Below, piece after piece: positions 24,601-32,634 of a DNA stretch of 36,030 nucleotides. Made by a program: the position numbers and the translations under genes. The stretch comes from MSPOR6 sp964652195. GTDB taxonomy: Bacteria; Poribacteria; WGA-4E; WGA-3G. Position 1 is the first letter of the stretch. Each line of letters starts with the position of its first letter. The DNA lies in the NCBI GenBank assembly GCA_964652195.1, contig CAZZBB010000054.1, positions 1-36,030 of the forward strand, read 5' to 3'. Under the pieces are notes generated by a model. That model ran no database searches and had not been told where the DNA came from. It saw only the letters and a list, made by a program, of their open reading frames with translations.

Positions 24601-25360
24601 GGAGATCAATATGATGATTATTTTGGTTAAGACTTAGTCCTAATCCTTTTATATTCAGTTGTATCAGATCTTGTGTGCCATTAGGAGTAGTAGTAAATAC
24701 AGCATTTACTTTATCTTGTTGACCAAGTTTCTCTTGTAGGACACTGAGAGGTAAATATACATTTAATGGTAAACTCTGGTGAGCATTAAGGTTGAATCTT
24801 CCTCCTTGATCTGATGTTATAATATCGCTGATAACAGCACGTATAGAATTCACAACATCATTTGGATCTGTCTTACCCAATAGGAATTCTGGATGTATTT
24901 GTCCAGTATTTGGAACTCTAACGATAACGGTATCACCAATATCAACATTTAGCTCTTTCTTCAGATATTCATTAATTATGAGGTTAGGAAAAACTTGATT
25001 CTGTGTATTACTCCAATTTGGTGTTGAGTTATCCCACAGATAGAAGAAAGTGTCTTTAACTCCATAAACATTAACTTTAGATGCGCGTGCTTGTGTAGAT
25101 GGTACAACAATTGGTCCATTTAGAATAATAGCTGTGTGTGTATTAATATCATTTACCATCTTTGGATCAAAGAAATGATCAGCAACAACAGCATGGTGAA
25201 TCTTCCCAAGACGTTCCAAAGTTATATCACTCAAACTCCCACGCATTGAATCCCCAACAATTAATGATCCAACAAGAACACCCGTTGCTAATGCTATACA
25301 TAGCAAAAGAGTTAGGTTAATTCCCCAATAATATTTGATTGTTAACCAAAAAGAATGCAT
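21629..25360 (-). CDS. FtsX/MacB-family ABC transporter permease
   Basis: 1243 residues, a large exporter subunit. An N-terminal membrane segment (11-35) is followed by a 550-residue extracytoplasmic region, then three hydrophobic segments forming an FtsX domain (about 595-730, 'LGVEQRSREIGILQSMGYTM'), more membrane segments (about 755-880), a second periplasmic region, and a C-terminal FtsX domain (about 1125-1243, 'RKGELATLRAFGYN', then LLIIGMLIGIISGIVGIIAI). The roughly ten-segment layout resembles YbbP-type rather than four-segment MacB-type permeases. A highly charged helical stretch (about 340-405) is inserted in the first periplasmic region. The ATPase gene lies directly upstream; substrate unknown, possibly lipids or lipoproteins. 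Confidence 0.9.
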   Translation of the reverse strand: MHSFWLTIKYYWGINLTLLLCIALATGVLVGSLIVGDSMRGSLSDITLERLGKIHHAVVADHFFDPKMVNDINTHTAIILNGPIVVPSTQARASKVNVYGVKDTFFYLWDNSTPNWSNTQNQVFPNLIINEYLKKELNVDIGDTVIVRVPNTGQIHPEFLLGKTDPNDVVNSIRAVISDIITSDQGGRFNLNAHQSLPLNVYLPLSVLQEKLGQQDKVNAVFTTTPNGTQDLIQLNIKGLGLSLNQNNHHIDLQTDQYVLSPYIASIASEIASDNNIPILPSLTYLANSISYISSDDGIENIEPKKIPYSTIIAVPFQNGNFTEIFNDNTTIAGNSLFVERQSEEKQLSDAKKIEIKREYDGQYKKVMNELSELTKKNLKQTSEYKSVSSRRDKLLAEINRKQNQITHFYNTDGIYINRWAANDLNVTVGDKVSVSYYTITTQEEYITETTSFLVKGIVPIEGLIADTDIIPQFPGIHETENISEWNPPFPLDYSVIRDKDEEYWDRYKTTAKAFISLQTGQRLWKNRFGELTSIRFGRIPGQNIQETRTIIESELLSRLEPEQLGFQFIPIRSDGLKSAKGSSDFALLFSSMSGFIIIAATVLIGLVFKLGVEQRSREIGILQSMGYTMKKTRGRLLSEGILLTLFGSLGGCLFAIGYAKLLIYGLHTWWLPAIGTPFISLHIRSLSLIIGVMISIAVVIFSIFLSVRKIGKSTIIGQLNKVSVYSTDESKVDSKKKSKSIRMLIYSSYIIVPLFVGILNGGTVIGDWVEFMIPYLIIGIVLTITPFILRRPLKTHANFSNYNYIILMLFSLIALTTGILINIILLVNDVNLHDFTLIHNPVSRFIFFTIGSLSFCFLLFSKWLRSNKISQNLSRIRFSIKNIARQTARSESCVITISLACCIIVAVGINRQDAIPQSEFSFVAESSLPIHHDINTNEGRRKLGFSTEDSTKLSESEILSFRVLPGEDISCLNLFKPEKPQILGAPTGMLNNDPWTYLKQMNFTHQTIPAIGDNNSLKWILQHNPNEDFIIDDETGKQLYLRINTIENSLYQSQLIISETNFLKFFPNESGYQFFLIKTPETYRSETSEILEKTLTDFGFDVTAASDRLAGFRSVQNTYISTFQSLGGLGLLIGTFGMALVMIRNIIERKGELATLRAFGYNRKLLSGLLFFESSLLLIIGMLIGIISGIVGIIAIQGGIPSFPWISLSITLLFVLFFGIIANVFAVNIALRSPLIATLKSE

Positions 25361-25391
25361 TGTTGATTAATTGATAGGACTACAAGGTATG

Positions 25392-26102
25392 TTAATCTTC
25401 AATATTAGATGGTGTATCTGCTATACAACGACCGTTCTCTAATTTTAGTTGATATGTAAATTGTGAAGCGAAATTTAGATTGTGAGTTACAGCGATTAGA
25501 AGTGTATTTTGTGTCGTATGTAATTCGAAGAGTAATTTTGCAATTTCTTCAGTTGTGGAGTTATCAAGATTACCTGTTGGTTCATCACAAAGAAGGATAC
25601 TCGGGTTATTTATGAGTGCGCGGGCAATTGCTACACGTTGCCGTTCACCCCCAGATAATTCTCCTGGACGATGTGAGATACGTCCAGATAAACCAACTTT
25701 ATTGATAAGATTCTCTGCATATTCAGCAGCATCTGTTTTTTTTGTAAAGGCAAGAGTAGGGAGAAGTATATTTTCCAGAACCGAATACTGGGGGAGTAAA
25801 TGATGATCTTGAAAAACAAAACCAATCATCGAATTTCGGAATCGTGCTAATTCCAGATCAGACAATTGAAATGGGTTTGTCCCATCTATTTCAACTTTAC
25901 CTTTAGATGGCGACTCTAATGTACCGATAATATGTAATAATGTGCTCTTACCGGATCCTGAAGGGCCAATTATTGCAACTGAAGATCCTGATTGATAACT
26001 AAATGATACATCCTGAAGTACTTGTAATGAACCATAGGATTTATATACGCTGCTAATATTTAACTGATGTGTTTTTGTGCTTTTCTCTTGAATAACACCC
26101 AT
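25392..26102 (-). CDS. ABC transporter ATP-binding protein (LolD/MacB/YbbA type)
   Basis: 236 residues, a complete ABC ATPase. GPSGSGKST is Walker A (about 47-55), FVFQDHHLLPQYSVLENILL contains the Q-loop, LSGGERQRVAIARAL is the signature, and ILLCDEPTGNLD is Walker B with the D-loop; the switch His is in AVTHNL. The sequence class (LSDLELARFRNSMIGFVFQ, EPTGNLDN) is that of MacB/LolD/FtsE exporters, and it sits 31 bases upstream of its FtsX-type permease. It energises that exporter from the cytoplasmic side. Confidence 0.95.
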   Translation of the reverse strand: MGVIQEKSTKTHQLNISSVYKSYGSLQVLQDVSFSYQSGSSVAIIGPSGSGKSTLLHIIGTLESPSKGKVEIDGTNPFQLSDLELARFRNSMIGFVFQDHHLLPQYSVLENILLPTLAFTKKTDAAEYAENLINKVGLSGRISHRPGELSGGERQRVAIARALINNPSILLCDEPTGNLDNSTTEEIAKLLFELHTTQNTLLIAVTHNLNFASQFTYQLKLENGRCIADTPSNIED

Positions 26103-26143
26103 AGAAAATAGATAAAGGTATCTTTTTACAACCTGACATTACA

Positions 26144-26554
26144 TTAAATTGAAATTTGATTAGATATAATATCTGGGATAGATATAGGTTGTAATTTCTC
26201 ACCAGGATTCGTAATACAACATACAGTTGTTACTTCACCTCTGGCTACATCACAACCTTCAAGTGTAAAATGAAATTGATATGTAAGTGATTTAGTTCCT
26301 TTCTTTTTTACTCTTAGAATTATGTCTACCTCATCTTCAAATCGTAAAGGACTGAGATACTCACAAGAAGCTGCAAGTCTTGGCCATCCAATTTCATTAC
26401 CATCAATTGTTGTAGTAACACTTGTTCCTAAACTTCGTAGAAATTCGTGTTCAACAGACTCCATATAGACGAAAAACCGAGTAAAGTGAACAATGCCTGC
26501 CATATCTGTATCAGAAAATTCTATCTTCCTTTTCGTTCTGTATTCAGTTGGCAT
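26144..26554 (-). CDS. Hotdog-fold acyl-CoA thioesterase (YbgC/4-hydroxybenzoyl-CoA thioesterase type)
   Basis: 136 residues from the ATG at 26554; an in-frame GTG at 26635 would add 27 residues without domain content. IEFSDTDMAGIVHFTRFFVY is the YbgC/FcbC active-site helix (D17 catalytic in the D-x-D-x-x-G-x-V/I-x-x pattern), followed by VEHEFLRSLG, then 'FEDEVDIILRVKKKGTKSLTY' and 'VARGEVTTVCC', the standard hotdog strands. It hydrolyses acyl-CoA or acyl-carrier thioesters; substrate unknown. Located 41 bases upstream of the ABC ATPase start, same strand. No Tol-Pal genes are nearby, unlike E. coli ybgC. Confidence 0.88.
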   Translation of the reverse strand: MPTEYRTKRKIEFSDTDMAGIVHFTRFFVYMESVEHEFLRSLGTSVTTTIDGNEIGWPRLAASCEYLSPLRFEDEVDIILRVKKKGTKSLTYQFHFTLEGCDVARGEVTTVCCITNPGEKLQPISIPDIISNQISI

Positions 26555-26647
26555 GTGGTAATATTTATAATTAGTTCTGGTTGATGACTCAATGCTTGTA
26601 CTTAGTAATTGGGAAACACTATTCAGGCGGTCCACACATAATGTTTG

Positions 26648-28060
26648 CTAATTCTTTGGAAATTCTGGAACATCTTCATAGCGACTCCATGTTTCAGAAT
26701 GGATTTTCCAATAACCATCAGTAGGATCTACAATGAGGTCTAATTTTTTTGTGCCTATATCTGAATATGCAGGACGTGAACCAGATGCAGGTGTTCCCTT
26801 GAATTTTTGTAGGAAAGTCACATCTGCCACAGCCCGATCTCCATTAATTACAAGATTAGAAATCTTCACTTGTATTTCTGAATACATAAGATTCAATTTT
26901 TTCATTTTCTGCTTCAATTGACTCTTATTAAGAAATGTAGATGTTTCTCTACCCCCTCTAACAGTAACACGTGTGATTAATGCCTTTTCTGCATATATTG
27001 ACATATATGTCTCAAGATCTTTCTCTTCCCACGCATTTTGCCATTTTGCAAGGATCTGACTAACTTTCAGTTTAGTGTCCAGTGGTGCACTTCCATTAAA
27101 AATAGCTGATTCCTGTTCTTCAGGTAATGGTGTATCTGTAATTGGATCTTCCTGTGTAATTGGTATATCGGATATGTAATCCCCACCAACTTCATCATTG
27201 ATAAGTTTCCATCGTCTAAATAAAAATCCTCGCTTATCAATTGTTAGTGTACGTGAGTGAGTTTCAATGAATGCGCCATTACTATATATTGTAACACTAA
27301 TATTATCAACCAAGTATCGTGTCTTAGAAAATGCAATTGATGTATATATTGCCTGACTTAGATCAACAGTTAAATCTTGAGATATCTGAACAATAGCCAG
27401 CTGATAATTGTCATTTTTTGCTTTTCGTGCCTTTTTGTCCCAGAGTGATGTATACTTCTTGACGTCTTTGGTTTCGAGTGCTTTTTTCCATTCTAAAACT
27501 AAAGGTACAACGGGACTATCAGACGAAGATTTTCTATCTACAACAGACTCTTCTGGTTCAAAAGACGTAATATCTGTGGCAATTTCTTCGCTTGTAACTT
27601 CATCCTTAATTAGTTTCCACCGTTGCTGTATTATTCCTGTCTTGGCAATTGTTAGAGTCCGTAACTGTTGTAAAGGTTCACCGGGGGCATGTATAAGCAA
27701 TGGAATATCTTCTATACGAAGATAGTGTGGATTCTGAGGATCTTTTCTTGTTCTATTCTCAGCATTCTTTATTATTACATCAATACGTGAGTTTTCCTTG
27801 AAGAGTTGTGCTGTATCCTGATATCCAGTATTTGATTTGTTTCGAGCATTCTTTCCCCACAAGACATCGTACTTTTGTATATCCCCAGATTCTAATGCGC
27901 TTTTCCATCTACCCAAAAATGCTACAGATGATTCATTTGTCCGTGTTAATAATATACCACAGACCAACAAAATGATAACGACAGCTGCTATACCTCCCCA
28001 TTTAAGAGAGTCAGGTATTCCCTTTATTGTAGTATTTGATCCATCATTCTGCATATTCAT
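26648..28060 (-). CDS. Membrane-anchored protein with three NTF2-like (Csd6-C-terminal-like) domains
   Basis: 470 residues. A membrane anchor is at about 18-40 (GGIAAVVIILLVCGILL). Three related domains follow, each starting with a helix of the same kind: FLGRWKSALESGDIQKYDVL (about 49), LEWKKALETKDVKKYTSLWD (about 188) and LAKWQNAWEEKDLETYMSIY (about 338), and closing with a strand such as GYWKIHSETW. The third is the best preserved ('VADVTFLQKF', 'WKIHSETWSRYEDVPEF'). The pattern W-x-x-(A/S)-W/L-x-x-(K/G)-D-x-x-x-Y fits NTF2-like domains found after L,D-transpeptidase domains in Csd6-type proteins. Likely envelope-facing; catalytic function not evident. The gene lies 12 bases after the coiled-coil lipoprotein gene. 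Confidence 0.8.
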   Translation of the reverse strand: MNMQNDGSNTTIKGIPDSLKWGGIAAVVIILLVCGILLTRTNESSVAFLGRWKSALESGDIQKYDVLWGKNARNKSNTGYQDTAQLFKENSRIDVIIKNAENRTRKDPQNPHYLRIEDIPLLIHAPGEPLQQLRTLTIAKTGIIQQRWKLIKDEVTSEEIATDITSFEPEESVVDRKSSSDSPVVPLVLEWKKALETKDVKKYTSLWDKKARKAKNDNYQLAIVQISQDLTVDLSQAIYTSIAFSKTRYLVDNISVTIYSNGAFIETHSRTLTIDKRGFLFRRWKLINDEVGGDYISDIPITQEDPITDTPLPEEQESAIFNGSAPLDTKLKVSQILAKWQNAWEEKDLETYMSIYAEKALITRVTVRGGRETSTFLNKSQLKQKMKKLNLMYSEIQVKISNLVINGDRAVADVTFLQKFKGTPASGSRPAYSDIGTKKLDLIVDPTDGYWKIHSETWSRYEDVPEFPKN

Positions 28061-28071
28061 TAACCATCTCC

Positions 28072-29421
28072 TTAGAATTTTGGTATATTATCAAAGATTT
28101 GCCAGGTTTCACGATATATTTTCCAACCATTTTGTATCTGATGAGCCCAGATTTCCCGGATCCATATCTGATACAAGGCAGTATCATCCTCTGTCTGTGC
28201 AGGAGTCACCAATCTACTATATCGATATGTTCCGATAACACTATTCTGTTCCACTTCAAATATCTCTTTTTCTTGAGTTTTTTGCCATGGATGTTTACTA
28301 ATTTCAGTTAGTTCAGATTCAAACTGGGTTCTATTTAACGTAGAGGGATTATCTTTACTTTCTATCGTATGGACCTTATTGATTATTACATTGGGTGCAT
28401 AGAATGCAAGATGAGCCTTCATGTTGGAACGATTCCATTCATTTTCCCATCTTTTCAATGCAGCTTTTCCAGCATTGATTTGTTGTGTGGAAAGAGTAGT
28501 TCTACCCGTCCGAACGGGTTTTTGACTATCAAGTTGCTTAACATACGCTCTCGCTTCCTCAGCTTGTTTCCTTAGATACTCCGAATGTTCAGCTGCGATA
28601 TTTCGTTTTTGTGCTTCTGCAAGTTTCGCTGTATAATTTTGAGCTTGTTCACGAATTTGCTTTCTGAGAGATTCTGCCTCTGCATACGCTGCTCTTTTCT
28701 GTCGACTTGCTGATTTAGCAATGGCATCCGCTGCATCAAGTTTACGCGTTAGATCCTTGACTTCATTGCCATAATTCCGCACCTCAGTTTCAGAACTGGT
28801 AATACGCTTTTTTAAAGTATTTAACTCTTCATTAACTTCTGATAACTTATCAATACTAATCCTATTTTTCCGATCAATATCTTGCTTTTCATTGTTGAGA
28901 GTTGTGATAGTATTATTTAGATTTCTCTCAGTATCCTCTAATCTTTGTAATCCTCTTTCCAAATCACTGATTTTGCTATTTTGATTCTCAAGATTTCTCT
29001 TTAATTTACCAATTTCTGCTTCTCTTGCCAAAATATTGGCATTGGTAACAGCATTATTAGAATTTTGAATTGCTTCATATTTTGCCATCTTTGCATATGA
29101 ATATGCAAGATTTGCTGATTTTAAAGCAACAACCCCATCTTCATTATCTAATGCTTCTTTTGCTTTTTCAAGTTCAGTCTCTGCTCTTTCAAACTTTTCA
29201 AAAGCCAGTGAATCTGATTTTACTGCACGAGCATCATTTATTGCTTTTTCTGCTTGTGCTATGACACTCTGTACATCGTCTATTTTAACTGTACCGAGTT
29301 TTCCTCCACAACCAATTAGAAAAATCACTAAGAGAATACTTCCTGTAAGAAATATCCTGTTAGAATTCAGGGAAAATTGGAACTTCTCTTGCTTTATAGC
29401 ATATGTGTTTGATCTCTTCAT
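28072..29421 (-). CDS. Coiled-coil lipoprotein with C-terminal NTF2-like domain
   Basis: 449 residues. Lipoprotein signal with FLIGC (Cys38). A DUF4398-like helical segment (QAEKAINDARAVKSDSLAFE, then KAKEALDNEDGVVALKSANL) is followed by a long heptad coiled coil (about 125-310). From 318 to the end is an NTF2-like domain: ALKRWENEWNRSNMKAHLAF, 'FEVEQNSVIGTYRYSRLV' and a final WKIYRETWQIFDN, matching the third domain of the adjacent protein. An anchored rod with a terminal domain suggests an envelope-spanning spacer, perhaps reaching peptidoglycan. Start ATG at 29421. Confidence 0.85.
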   Translation of the reverse strand: MKRSNTYAIKQEKFQFSLNSNRIFLTGSILLVIFLIGCGGKLGTVKIDDVQSVIAQAEKAINDARAVKSDSLAFEKFERAETELEKAKEALDNEDGVVALKSANLAYSYAKMAKYEAIQNSNNAVTNANILAREAEIGKLKRNLENQNSKISDLERGLQRLEDTERNLNNTITTLNNEKQDIDRKNRISIDKLSEVNEELNTLKKRITSSETEVRNYGNEVKDLTRKLDAADAIAKSASRQKRAAYAEAESLRKQIREQAQNYTAKLAEAQKRNIAAEHSEYLRKQAEEARAYVKQLDSQKPVRTGRTTLSTQQINAGKAALKRWENEWNRSNMKAHLAFYAPNVIINKVHTIESKDNPSTLNRTQFESELTEISKHPWQKTQEKEIFEVEQNSVIGTYRYSRLVTPAQTEDDTALYQIWIREIWAHQIQNGWKIYRETWQIFDNIPKF

Positions 29422-29489
29422 GTTTTGCCTATTGCTCCTATATTCTCTATATGGACAAGTGGTGTAAATTTACCAAGTAGAATCAACAT

Positions 29490-29503
29490 AAAAAAAAAAA
29501 AAA
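29490..29503. repeat. 14-base homopolymer A tract
   Basis: A run of 14 A on the plus strand, in the 146-base gap between disA and the coiled-coil lipoprotein gene. On the minus strand it is a T-run lying 65 bases after the disA stop, but no hairpin precedes it, so I do not call a terminator. It is upstream of the lipoprotein gene and could influence its promoter or vary by slippage. Confidence 0.6.
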
Positions 29504-29567
29504 TAGCGTATACTTCTGTTTTTAGCATGTTGGTATGACGAGTAATCTTTAACAAGAATATTGTCTG

Positions 29568-30671
29568 TTATTCAAAGATTGGTAACGTCATGACAGATGG
29601 TTGGGATGTACCTGTTTTCATCTGTATCAATGATTCCTTAATTGCCAATGCTCTTGTTTCTCCTATTCCATCTACATTTTGTAATTCATCAATATTTGCT
29701 GTCCGTATGGAATAAAGAGTTTTAAAGTGTTCAATAATCCTTTCTATAACCTTCATAGAAATGTGTGGAATTTGACTTAGCATTCGATACCCTCGTGGTT
29801 CAATCACATTATTAGATTCTACATTTGAAAAACCAAGGGCATTTATTATTTCTGATTTTGATGTCAATTGAGTTGCATCTAATCCGAATATCTTTTCATA
29901 TACTTCGTTCTCATCATGTATATTCTGTATATAATAATCCTTAATTGTTAACAATCCACGATCAATTTCTTCAGACAAATCTAAAGGAACTAAATGTAAT
30001 GACTGTGCTTCTGTACCTAATTCTATTCTATATCTATTGAGTTCCTCTTCTGTTCGTCTTACACGTTCACAATCACAGATTGTAGTAACTACATTTTCTA
30101 AGGTGACATTATCATTTAATTCATCCCAATTTAACGAAGAAACGGAATTCTGCATAGCCTTTATATAAAGACTAAGTGATAAGAAAGCTTGATTAGCACC
30201 GGATAAAAGTATCGTACGTTCTCGGAATTGATATCTTTGGGAATCAGAATACAAGGTAAGTGTATTTCTTCGTCGAGAAACAGCCAGAACAATCTGACCT
30301 GTATCTTTAGAAAATTTCTCAGCAGCCTTATGACGTAATCCTGTTTCATTGGATGAAATTGAGGAATTGATTCTCAATGTGACATTGGCACGAACAATTC
30401 TTTTTAAATCGGATGAAAGGATAATTGCACCATCCATTTTCGCTAATTCAGCTAAACGCGTTGGACTATATTGGCAATTAATTCTAAAACCACCTTCTGT
30501 TAAATTTAAAACTTCAGGGGTATCACCGATGACAATTAAGCCTCCATTCTTACCCTGTATAATATAGTCAATTCCTTCCCTTAAAGATGTACCAGGAGAA
30601 AGTAATTTTAGGGTGTTATCAAAATTGTTTTCCAATAGTTTTATTGAATTGAAATTACGCAGTTTAATCAC
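29568..30671 (-). CDS. disA: Diadenylate cyclase DisA-like protein (c-di-AMP synthase / DNA integrity scanning)
   Basis: 367 residues. The N-terminal DAC domain has KMDGAIILSSD (D80-G81-A82) and ETGLRHKAAEKFSKDTG, where the DGA and RHR motifs bind ATP; here the third residue is Lys (R113-H114-K115). A linker helical region follows, and the C-terminus carries helix-hairpin-helix DNA-binding motifs (VDGIGETRALAIKESL, about 330-347). This is the DisA architecture, forming octamers that make cyclic di-AMP and scan branched DNA. Length matches Bacillus DisA. Cyclase activity with RHK is plausible but untested. Divergent from the cyclophilin gene. Confidence 0.9.
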   Translation of the reverse strand: MIKLRNFNSIKLLENNFDNTLKLLSPGTSLREGIDYIIQGKNGGLIVIGDTPEVLNLTEGGFRINCQYSPTRLAELAKMDGAIILSSDLKRIVRANVTLRINSSISSNETGLRHKAAEKFSKDTGQIVLAVSRRRNTLTLYSDSQRYQFRERTILLSGANQAFLSLSLYIKAMQNSVSSLNWDELNDNVTLENVVTTICDCERVRRTEEELNRYRIELGTEAQSLHLVPLDLSEEIDRGLLTIKDYYIQNIHDENEVYEKIFGLDATQLTSKSEIINALGFSNVESNNVIEPRGYRMLSQIPHISMKVIERIIEHFKTLYSIRTANIDELQNVDGIGETRALAIKESLIQMKTGTSQPSVMTLPIFE

Positions 30672-30815
30672 CCCATCAGTAATTAAAGTCTAACATACAA
30701 ATTTGCAATTGTCAATGCAATGTAATCAGATATCATTAGAATTAATGATGGCATAAATCTACTAATTATAGGGGTATATTTGAACTTGAGTCTTCATCAG
30801 AGAATTTAGAAATTC

Positions 30816-30844
30816 TTGACTTAACCACTATTCAGATGTATCAT
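30816..30844 (+). promoter_or_regulatory. Sigma-70-like promoter upstream of cyclophilin
   Basis: TTGACT (30816-30821) and TATCAT (30839-30844) with an ideal 17-base spacer, in the 296-base gap between divergent disA and the cyclophilin gene. Transcription would begin near 30851, leaving about 117 bases of leader. Consensus match only. Confidence 0.45.
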
Positions 30845-30967
30845 TAATTCAGTCTTTGAAGTCATTCAAATCAATTTTAATATTGAAATGTCAATATGAC
30901 GATTTCATAATACTATTATATTTCATTCAGGGGCAAAATCTCGAATATTCAATAAAATAAGGAAATC

Positions 30968-31495
30968 ATGCAAATTTCAACTTTGTGTAAATGTGTAGCA
31001 CTAATTCATTCAAAAACAATTGATAAATTACCAATTGTAACGCTAAAAACAGATAAAGGAAACATAATTATTGAGTTGTATCCAGAGTGTGCCCCACTTA
31101 CTGTTGAGAATTTTCTAAAATTAGTCGAATCCGGCTTTTACAATGGTTTATTATTCCATCGTTATGTAAAAGGCTTTGTAATTCAAGGTGGAGATCCTGA
31201 AGGTAATGGGACTGGTGGTCCTGGTTGGACAATACCTGGCGAATTTCAGGATAAGACATTACGAGATAAAATGCCTAATCATGAAAAAGGTGTAATTGCA
31301 ATGGCAAGAAAGCCAAAACCTGATTCTGCAGGTAGTCAATTTTATATTTGCCTAAATGAAGACACAAATGGATATACGCATTTAGATGGAAATTACACCA
31401 CATTTGGGAGAGTCATTGAAGGAATTGATATTGTTGATAAACTTCGAGAAGGTGATAAAATGTTAGAAGTTGGCACAACAATTGACCAAGCATAA
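30968..31495 (+). CDS. Peptidyl-prolyl cis-trans isomerase, cyclophilin type
   Basis: 175 residues, a cytoplasmic cyclophilin (no signal peptide). Motifs: LPIVTLKTDKGNIIIELYPE, then LVESGFYNGLLFHRYVKGFV with the catalytic Arg in FHR, QGGDPEGNGTGGPG, IAMARKPKPDSAGSQFYICL and YTTFGRVIEGIDIVDKL. These are all standard for bacterial cyclophilins, which catalyse proline isomerisation during folding. The first 20 residues (MQISTLCKCVALIHSKTIDK) precede the domain; the ATG has AAGGAAATC just upstream. 45 bases separate it from the radical SAM gene on the same strand. Confidence 0.95.
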   Translation: MQISTLCKCVALIHSKTIDKLPIVTLKTDKGNIIIELYPECAPLTVENFLKLVESGFYNGLLFHRYVKGFVIQGGDPEGNGTGGPGWTIPGEFQDKTLRDKMPNHEKGVIAMARKPKPDSAGSQFYICLNEDTNGYTHLDGNYTTFGRVIEGIDIVDKLREGDKMLEVGTTIDQA

Positions 31496-31540
31496 CATTC
31501 CTAACATTTATGTTAATGGTGATTAAAGGTCTATATAAAT

Positions 31541-32596
31541 ATGGAAGAATGGAAACAACTGGTTAGGGATACAGTTAATACACCTGAAAAACTTGCATCT
31601 GTTTTTGATGTGGATATTGAAGAGCTCAGACGTATACACAAAGAATTTCCTATCCGAATTAATCCCTATTATCTTAGTTTAATTGAGAAACCTGGTGATC
31701 CTATATGGAAACAAGTCGTTCCTGATCCACGCGAATTAATTAGTACTGGGGTTGAAGATCCACTACACGAAGAAGACGATAGTGAAGTTCCAAACGTAAC
31801 ACATAGATATCCTGACAGGGCACTCTTCTATGTGAATTATATGTGTCCAATATATTGTCGTTTTTGTACAAGAAAACGTAAAGTAGGGGATCCGCACTCT
31901 ATATCTGAAAATAATGTTGAAATAGGTCTATCATATATTAGATCACATCCTGAAATTAGAGACGTAATTATTTCAGGTGGTGATCCACTTATGTTGACAG
32001 ACAAAAAGATTGAGTTGATAGTTGGAGGGCTACGGGATATTGATCATCTTGAGATAATTCGAATTGGATCCAGAGTACCAGTTACACTACCACAGAGAAT
32101 TACTCCTGAATTGTGTGCCATATTAAAGAAATATCATCCATTCTATATCAATACACACTTTAATCATCCACGTGAAATTACTCCTGAAACAGAAAGGGCA
32201 TGCGGTATGTTAGCTGATGCTGGTATACCCCTCGGTAATCAGGCAGTTCTTTTAAAGGGTGTAAATGATGATCCAGATGTAATGGTGGAACTGATGAAAG
32301 GCTTATTACGGATTCGTGTAAGACCTTATTATATCTACCAAGCAGATCTTGTTGTTGGAACTGACCATTTTCGTACTGCAGTTCAAACAGGTTTGGATAT
32401 TGTGGCAGCCTTACGTGGCCATATCTCAGGACTTGGTGTACCACACTATGTTATTGATGCACCTGGTGGGGGTGGTAAAATTGCATTAACTCCGAATCCA
32501 ATTGTTACCTTTGATGACGATGAAATCCAATTACAGAATTATGAAGGTAATGTATATAGTTATCCAAGCACACCCTTCTATGATGAAGATTGGTAG
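31541..32596 (+). CDS. KamA-family radical SAM aminomutase (lysine 2,3-aminomutase-like)
   Basis: 351 residues. The radical SAM cluster motif is CPIYCRFC with C102, C106 and C109 (C-x3-C-x2-C), followed by TRKRKVGDP, VIISGGDPLMLTD and RIGSRVPVTLPQRI, all typical of KamA/EpmB. The PLP lysine is probably in APGGGGKIALTPN near the end. The family moves an amino group between alpha and beta carbons of lysine, glutamate or EF-P lysine. It is nearer EpmB in length (about 340) than to clostridial KamA (about 416). No efp or epmA is visible here, so substrate is unassigned. Confidence 0.92.
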   Translation: MEEWKQLVRDTVNTPEKLASVFDVDIEELRRIHKEFPIRINPYYLSLIEKPGDPIWKQVVPDPRELISTGVEDPLHEEDDSEVPNVTHRYPDRALFYVNYMCPIYCRFCTRKRKVGDPHSISENNVEIGLSYIRSHPEIRDVIISGGDPLMLTDKKIELIVGGLRDIDHLEIIRIGSRVPVTLPQRITPELCAILKKYHPFYINTHFNHPREITPETERACGMLADAGIPLGNQAVLLKGVNDDPDVMVELMKGLLRIRVRPYYIYQADLVVGTDHFRTAVQTGLDIVAALRGHISGLGVPHYVIDAPGGGGKIALTPNPIVTFDDDEIQLQNYEGNVYSYPSTPFYDEDW

Positions 32597-32634
32597 AATC
32601 TCTATTTCCTTCCCCTTATTATCATTCCTATAAA

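Noticed and set aside
27408..28311. Several plus-strand open frames of 90-133 residues opposite the NTF2-like genes
   Set aside because: Antisense shadows of two clearly coding minus-strand genes.
29490..29567. Rho-independent terminator for disA using the T14 run
   Set aside because: No stable hairpin directly precedes the T-run on the minus strand.
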